From: Patulibacter sp.
Lineage (GTDB): Bacteria > Actinomycetota > Thermoleophilia > Solirubrobacterales > Solirubrobacteraceae
Direction of reading: 5' to 3'
Length of the DNA: 9,784 nucleotides
Assembly: GCA_031119595.1 (NCBI GenBank)
Contig: JAVHXX010000133.1
Location: 1 to 9,784, forward strand
The notes under the pieces: generated by a model
What the model saw: the letters and a program-made list of their open reading frames with translations, nothing else
Told to the model about the DNA's origin: nothing
Database searches by the model: none
Position numbers and translations under genes: made by a program
Shown here: one piece after another, positions 5,804 through 9,784 of the stretch
Layout: each line of letters begins with the position of its first letter
How positions within the stretch are numbered: position 1 is the first letter of the stretch

Positions 5804-8800
5804 CTAGGGCAGCTTCGCGGAGGCTACGCGCGCCTCGACGCTGCCATCCGAGAAGACGAGCCGCACGGGGAACTTCTGGAGCTTGCCCTTCGCGACCGCG
5901 CCGCGCTTGAAGTACGCCGCGGTGCGGACGCGGGCGACCGCCTCCTGCGCGGTGCCCCCGGACAGCAGCATGGTGAGCGAGCCGCCGGAGAAGCTCGTGC
6001 GGACCTTCGAGCCCAGCACGACGACGGAGACGTTCCGCTTCTGCTTCGTGGCCTTCGCGTCGAACCGCAGTGACGCCGGGAGCGTGAGCTTCGCGGACAC
6101 CAGCGTGCGACCGCCGAAACCGTTCAGCTTGAGCTTCAGGCCCGTCTTACCGGACATCGAGAACTCGAGCTTCGTCTTGAGCTTGGTGGGCGCGGCACCG
6201 GGCTTCGCCCCGCCGGCGCACGGCGTGAGGGTCCCTCCGGATCGGGTGACCGTCTGGCCGCCCTGACCGACGAGCTCGGCGCTCCAGGCCGGCCCGGTGC
6301 CGCAGCCCGCGGCCGCCTGGGTGAGGAGGGAGCCTCCGCCGCCGTCGATGGTGATCGCGAAGCGGTTCATCGGGACGTCCGCGAGGTCCGCGAAGCGCAC
6401 CGCGATCCGGCCGCCGGCGACGGCGGTGATGACGCCGAGCGCCCGATAGCCGTACGCTCCTGAGAACGTGATGCCGACGCCCGGCAGGCGCTGGCCCGGG
6501 ATCGCGACGAGGTCGAGATCGCCGGCGAGGGCATCGGGCGTGGCACCGAGCATCGCGGCCGCCGAGCCGGCCCGGGCCGACGGCGGGCAGATGCCGCCGG
6601 TGAACTGGTCGAGGCCGCACGCCCGCGCCGCGGCGGCGGGATCGACGGCGATGCCGGGCGGGAGGATGAGCGTGGCGGCCCGCAGCGCGGCATCGCCGTC
6701 GGCCGCGGTGAGCACCGTGGCGAACTGTGCGTGGCCCGACGCGTCCGTGGTGACCCGGCTGGCGACGTCCGGAGCGAAACTGCGCGAGGCGCACGAGGCG
6801 TAGGTCGCAGAGGCTGCCGAGGTGGTCGGTCCGGCGGTCGAGGTCAGGGTCGCGGTGGCCGTCAACGGGCCGCAGGCCGTCGGCACGGTGACCGCGCCGG
6901 GGCGATCGAGGTCGAACGCGATCGAGCGCAGGTCGAGGGCGACCCCGCCGATGGTCCGCGGCAACGATGCGCTGAGCGTGAGGCCCGCGTCCGCGGCGCG
7001 GAGGTCGAAGCGGACCGCGATCGCCGCGCGGCCGAGGGCGAAGCCGTCGGGGGTGGCGTCGAGCACGATCACCGCACCCGCGGCCGCCGCGGCGTCGGGC
7101 GCGGCCGTGCGGTAGAGGGTGCCGGTGAGCGGCGCGGCGGTGGGGCCGGCCGCGAGGCGGACCTCGCCGAGGCGGGTGTCGTCGGTGCAGCCCGCGACGA
7201 GGACCGCTGCGGCGTCGCAGGCGGCCGTGGCGGTCTGCGAGACGAGGATGCCGGCCGGCAGGTCGATCGCGAGACCCGTGAGCGGCGCGGTGCTGTCGCC
7301 GCGCAGGACGGTGACGCCCGTGGCGTCCTGGCCGGCCGAGGCGGCGGTGGTCGACGCGAGCGTGATCGCACCTCCGGGCGCCCGGTCGCAGCCGCCCGCG
7401 ATCGCGAGCGACGTGGTGGAGGTCGTGGTCTGTCCGAGGCCACCGGCGCTGAGCTGCGCCGTGCCGGTGTGGTCGCCGCAGGTGTCCGGGGTGGTGAAGA
7501 GGGCGTTCGGGCCGTCGGTGAAGGTGAGGTCGAGGTGGGTGATGCGGATCGCCGGGAGTGCGTCGAAGACGATCGCGGTGGAGCCGTCCGCGGCGCCGAC
7601 CAGGCGGCCCGCGAGCTTGATGCGGGGCGCGTCCGCGGTTGACGCGCCGGGCGTGGAGACGTCGACGAGGACCGAGGCGATCGTGTGGTCGCCGGCGACG
7701 GTCGGGTCGCCGGTGGGGTCGGCGGCCGGCGCAGGGCCGAGCGAGATCGGCCCGGTGAGGGCGACGTCGCTGATGACCGTCGCCAGCTGCGCCGTGCCGA
7801 CCTGGGACCCGCTCGGGCAGGTGCTCGCCGCGCGGGATCCGGCGGCGAACTGGGCCGCCGAGCAGAGCGCGAAGCCGGGCGCCGTGGTCGCCTGCAGGCC
7901 CGGACGCAGCCCCGTGGGCAGCCCGACGCGCGCACTCGCCGCGAGCGCCGGGGCGAGAGTCCCGGCGGGTTGCGGGAGGTCGATCGAGGCGGTGACGCCG
8001 GTCGGGGTCGACGTGGCGTGCTGGGTGGTGGTGACGGTCGTGGTCGCCGGGAGCGCGAGGGCGCTGCACCCGCTGGCGGTGACGTCCGGGGCCGCGAGGC
8101 GGGAGGAGGTGCCGCCGTAGGTCGTCGCGGACGCGTCCCCGGCGGTGCTGGTCCCGCAGGCGCTGCCCACGGTGCCGACGTTCGCGGCGAGGTCCGGGTG
8201 GTCGGTCGTGTTGCCCCAGAGCCGCAGGCTGAGGCTCTCGAGGTAGAGCTGGCGGGCGGTCGAGCCGGGGAGCGGCTGACCGACCCGTGGATCGGCGGGG
8301 TCCGTGAGCGGGGTGCCGTTCCAGGTGGAGCCGACGCCCGCGATGGCCGAGGCGTCGTAGGAGACGCGCGGTGCCGAGGCGACCTGGAGCGAGAGGCGTC
8401 CTGAGCCGTCGGCGGCGAGCAGCACGCGCGCCACGACCTTCACCGGCGCGAGGGTGCCCGCCGGCTTCACGCTCAGCCCGAGGCGGGCAAGCTCGTTCGG
8501 ACCGTGGCCGAGGACGTAGAGCTTCACCGCGGAGAGCGGCGAGTGGAACAGCGCCGTCGTGTAGCCCGAGATCCGGGCGAACGCCTCGCCGACCTGGGCG
8601 CCCGCCGGGCAGGCGGCGTCCGCATAGGTGCCGACACCGAACTGCGCGTCGGTGCAGGGCGTGATCGCGCCGAACTGTGCCTGGTATCCGGCCGGGAGGG
8701 TGATCGCGATCGACCGCGGGTCATCGCCGACGGGGGCCGGCTGCCCGGAACCGCTCGGCACCACGTGCGTGTCGGCGACGTCCGGCCAGGCCGGTGAGTC

Positions 8801-9211
8801 GGGGACGCGCGGCGCGTCGAGGTTGACGAAGTCGCGCATCATCGACGCCTCGACGTCGGGCGTGAAGCTCACGCCCGCGCAGAGATCGGCCCGGCCGCCG
8901 GCGGCCGAGGCCGGCACGAGGTCGAGGTACGACGGGATGTTCGCGGGGATGTAGAAGCCGTAGCCCGGCAGGCCGATCGACGTGAACTTCAGCGGCCTGC
9001 TCGAGTCGAAGTTCTTCGTGCCGTCGACGTAGGCGCGGGGCTCGGCGTTGCAGAGGAGGTTCGACGCGGCGATCGGCGCGGCGAACGCGGTGGTCAGCTC
9101 GACGCCCGTGGCTCCGGCGGCCGGGGCGTGCACCGCCGCGGCGGCCAGCGCGGCGAGCCCTGCGGCCAGCGCGGAGCGGAGGTGGGTCGGGAAGGGCAGG
9201 CGACGAGGCAC
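5804..9211 (-). CDS. Protein C: large secreted four-module cysteine-patterned surface protein (1135 aa)
   Basis: The frame is open back to a TTG at 9346, but I place the start at GTG 9211. The 45 upstream codons use many A/T third positions, unlike the gene body, and a signal peptide begins right at the GTG (basic and proline-rich to residue 12, hydrophobic 13-27, cleavage near AGA-TG at 34). No Shine-Dalgarno sequence is visible, so the start is uncertain. Mature protein: M1 (about 36-382) with C54, C111, C186, C201-P, LWG at 331-333, C352, C382; M2 (about 383-608) with C450, C465-P, C578, C608; M3 (about 609-807) with C665, C675, C780, C807; M4 (about 808-998) with C865, C875-P, PGQRLPGVG at 905-913, C970, C998; then a Cys-free basic C-terminal domain (26 Lys/Arg to 5 Asp/Glu). 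The mature protein has 18 cysteines, the same number and register as protein A, although sequence divergence is larger than between A and B. Its M1 N-terminal part is longer. Function is unknown; no catalytic motif is visible. Confidence 0.88.
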   Translation of the reverse strand: MPRRLPFPTHLRSALAAGLAALAAAAVHAPAAGATGVELTTAFAAPIAASNLLCNAEPRAYVDGTKNFDSSRPLKFTSIGLPGYGFYIPANIPSYLDLVPASAAGGRADLCAGVSFTPDVEASMMRDFVNLDAPRVPDSPAWPDVADTHVVPSGSGQPAPVGDDPRSIAITLPAGYQAQFGAITPCTDAQFGVGTYADAACPAGAQVGEAFARISGYTTALFHSPLSAVKLYVLGHGPNELARLGLSVKPAGTLAPVKVVARVLLAADGSGRLSLQVASAPRVSYDASAIAGVGSTWNGTPLTDPADPRVGQPLPGSTARQLYLESLSLRLWGNTTDHPDLAANVGTVGSACGTSTAGDASATTYGGTSSRLAAPDVTASGCSALALPATTTVTTTQHATSTPTGVTASIDLPQPAGTLAPALAASARVGLPTGLRPGLQATTAPGFALCSAAQFAAGSRAASTCPSGSQVGTAQLATVISDVALTGPISLGPAPAADPTGDPTVAGDHTIASVLVDVSTPGASTADAPRIKLAGRLVGAADGSTAIVFDALPAIRITHLDLTFTDGPNALFTTPDTCGDHTGTAQLSAGGLGQTTTSTTSLAIAGGCDRAPGGAITLASTTAASAGQDATGVTVLRGDSTAPLTGLAIDLPAGILVSQTATAACDAAAVLVAGCTDDTRLGEVRLAAGPTAAPLTGTLYRTAAPDAAAAAGAVIVLDATPDGFALGRAAIAVRFDLRAADAGLTLSASLPRTIGGVALDLRSIAFDLDRPGAVTVPTACGPLTATATLTSTAGPTTSAASATYASCASRSFAPDVASRVTTDASGHAQFATVLTAADGDAALRAATLILPPGIAVDPAAAARACGLDQFTGGICPPSARAGSAAAMLGATPDALAGDLDLVAIPGQRLPGVGITFSGAYGYRALGVITAVAGGRIAVRFADLADVPMNRFAITIDGGGGSLLTQAAAGCGTGPAWSAELVGQGGQTVTRSGGTLTPCAGGAKPGAAPTKLKTKLEFSMSGKTGLKLKLNGFGGRTLVSAKLTLPASLRFDAKATKQKRNVSVVVLGSKVRTSFSGGSLTMLLSGGTAQEAVARVRTAAYFKRGAVAKGKLQKFPVRLVFSDGSVEARVASAKLP
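6452..6502 (-). repeat. M4 core coding repeat, copy in protein C gene
   Basis: Codons 904-920 encode PGQRLPGVG and the following F-x-G strand, the most divergent of the three M4 core copies in the window. Confidence 0.55.
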
Positions 9212-9226
9212 GGGAAGGAAGTGGAG

Positions 9227-9245
9227 GCCCCGTCGACAACGGGGC
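9227..9245 (-). promoter_or_regulatory. Hairpin just upstream of the protein C start
   Basis: A perfect 7-bp stem (9227-9233 with 9239-9245) and a 5-base loop lie 16 bases upstream of the chosen GTG, where a ribosome-binding site is missing. Further upstream a 5-bp repeat (9327-9331 with 9339-9343) may mark the promoter region. No clear -10/-35 pair is seen between 9246 and 9371. Confidence 0.25.
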
Positions 9246-9371
9246 GGCTCGTTCCGCAGGCCATCGGCGGCGTCCGCGCCGTGTTTGAGCGCCGGTACGC
9301 CTGCTGACCCGTATCGGGGGACAGCACTGGATCGAATGTCCAGCAAATACCGGATTCCGGCGCGAAACAGT

Positions 9372-9411
9372 CAGGCCCTGGAACGGGGCTCTTGCTCCGT
9401 TCCAGGGCCTG
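9372..9411 (-). terminator. Strong 15-bp hairpin, terminator of the carboxylase gene
   Basis: Bases 9372-9386 are exactly complementary to 9397-9411 and the stem can close further inside (g-c at 9388/9395). On the minus strand it is followed by TGACTGTTTC, with only a short T-run. It lies about 75 bases past the carboxylase stop and before protein C, making it the best terminator candidate in the window. Confidence 0.65.
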
Positions 9412-9427
9412 TGCAGGTGGTTCCGGC

Positions 9428-9451
9428 GTACGGCGGGACGGCCCGTCGTAC
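9428..9451. repeat. 10-bp inverted repeat with one mismatch downstream of the carboxylase gene
   Basis: Positions 9428-9437 pair with 9442-9451 around a 4-base loop; the single non-Watson-Crick position is a G-T wobble on the plus strand and a C-A mismatch on the minus strand. It is the middle one of three hairpins between the carboxylase stop and protein C. Confidence 0.4.
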
Positions 9452-9457
9452 CGGTGA

Positions 9458-9476
9458 GGCGGCCTCGGCGGCCGCC
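9458..9476 (-). terminator. Stop-proximal hairpin after the carboxylase gene
   Basis: ggcggcc (9458-9464) pairs perfectly with ggccgcc (9470-9476) around a 5-base loop, starting 10 bases past the TAG at 9487-9489. It may protect the 3' end or act with the downstream 15-bp stem. Confidence 0.35.
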
Positions 9477-9486
9477 GGGTCGCTGC

Positions 9487-9784
9487 CTACAGCGGGATGT
9501 TGCCGTGCTTGCGCTTCGGGCCGGGCTCGTGCTTGGAGAGCAGGGCCTCGAGGGCGGTGGTGAGGCGCTGGCGCGTCTCCTTGGGCTCGATCACGTCGTC
9601 GAGGTAGCCACGCTCGGCGGCGGCGTACGGGTTCGCGAAGCGCGCCTTGTAGTCGTCCATGAGCTTCTGGCGGCGCTCGTCGGGCGTGGGCGAGTTCTTG
9701 AGGTCGTTGCGGTAGATGATGTTGACCGCGCCCTCGGGCCCCATGACCGCGATCTCGGCGGTCGGCCAGGCGAAGTTCATGTCG
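9487..9784 (-). CDS. pccB: Acyl-CoA (propionyl-CoA type) carboxylase beta subunit, C-terminal fragment
   Basis: The fragment is the last ~99 residues of a biotin-dependent carboxyltransferase, which moves the carboxyl group from carboxybiotin to an acyl-CoA (propionyl-CoA to methylmalonyl-CoA, or acetyl-CoA to malonyl-CoA) in the cytoplasm, together with a biotin-carrying alpha subunit. Visible family hallmarks are AEIAVMGPEGAVNIIYR, NPYAAAERGYLDDVIEP, and the C-terminal KHGNIPL, which is nearly invariant in PccB/AccD-type subunits. The usual length is about 510-550 residues, so some four fifths of the gene lies beyond the right edge. The ATG near 9780 is an internal methionine, not the start. 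The TAG stop is followed by three hairpins, so it probably does not share a transcript with the secreted-protein genes. Whether the substrate is propionyl-CoA or acetyl-CoA cannot be told from this end, so the symbol is provisional. Confidence 0.93.
   Translation of the reverse strand, partial: DMNFAWPTAEIAVMGPEGAVNIIYRNDLKNSPTPDERRQKLMDDYKARFANPYAAAERGYLDDVIEPKETRQRLTTALEALLSKHEPGPKRKHGNIPL

Noticed and set aside
7917..7931. LPTG-like string in protein C (GLPTGL, from residue 430) as a sortase signal
   Set aside because: It is internal, about 700 residues from the C-terminus, with no hydrophobic segment or charged tail after it. It is the LPxG strand that opens a module core.
6147..8069. 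640-codon minus-strand frame inside protein C, out of frame
   Set aside because: Arg/His/Pro-rich shadow. The overlapping frame shows the conserved Cys modules throughout, without interruption.
272..9211. Possibility that the repeated modules are a mobile element or CRISPR-like array
   Set aside because: There are no transposase motifs, terminal repeats or target duplications, and no short regularly spaced direct repeats. The repetition is at protein-module level in intact secreted proteins.
5804..9784. Functional link between the carboxylase and the secreted proteins through one operon
   Set aside because: A 275-base gap with a strong 15-bp terminator-like stem and two other hairpins separates them. 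Adjacency alone is not evidence of a shared pathway.

Overview
The window is very GC-rich, and its coding frames use G or C at almost every third codon position. It carries a carboxyltransferase gene of the actinobacterial propionyl-CoA carboxylase type and a family of large secreted, cysteine-patterned proteins. As far as I can recall, such proteins are abundant in deep-branching Actinobacteria of the class Thermoleophilia (Solirubrobacter, Conexibacter, Patulibacter). That placement is inference from composition and family recollection, not from a marker gene.

Every gene I can support lies on the minus strand, so transcription runs right to left. From right to left: the last ~99 codons of an acyl-CoA carboxylase beta subunit (9784-9487); a 275-base gap with a 15-bp perfect stem and two more hairpins; a 1135-residue secreted protein (9211-5804, here 'protein C'); a 221-base gap; a 653-residue secreted protein (5579-3618, 'protein B'); a 190-base gap with three tandem hairpins; a 1051-residue secreted protein (3427-272, 'protein A'); a 147-base gap with a long inverted repeat; and the first 41 codons of an unidentified gene that leaves the window at position 1. 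No gap exceeds 300 bases.

The core of the window is the A-B-C cluster. The three proteins are paralogues built from the same parts: a Sec signal peptide, an N-terminal module M1, internal modules M2 and M3, a module M4, and a cysteine-free, strongly basic C-terminal domain. Each M module starts with an LPxG-type strand and carries four cysteines: a C-x(9-15)-C pair, the second Cys usually followed by Pro and then by a VG/IG-type turn, and a second pair 25-40 residues apart. A and C have M1-M2-M3-M4-Cterm and exactly 18 cysteines each in the mature protein. B has M1-M4-Cterm and 10 cysteines. The cysteine register is preserved module by module although most other residues have diverged, which suggests disulfide-stapled beta-sandwich modules on the cell surface. 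No catalytic motif is visible, and I cannot assign a function beyond structural or adhesive surface protein by inference.

The three genes probably have separate transcription units, because each gap holds hairpins and B and A have their own ribosome-binding sites. A perfect TGTGA-N6-TCACA palindrome (CRP/FNR-type) lies just upstream of B, and a degraded version sits at a similar distance upstream of A. They may therefore be co-regulated.
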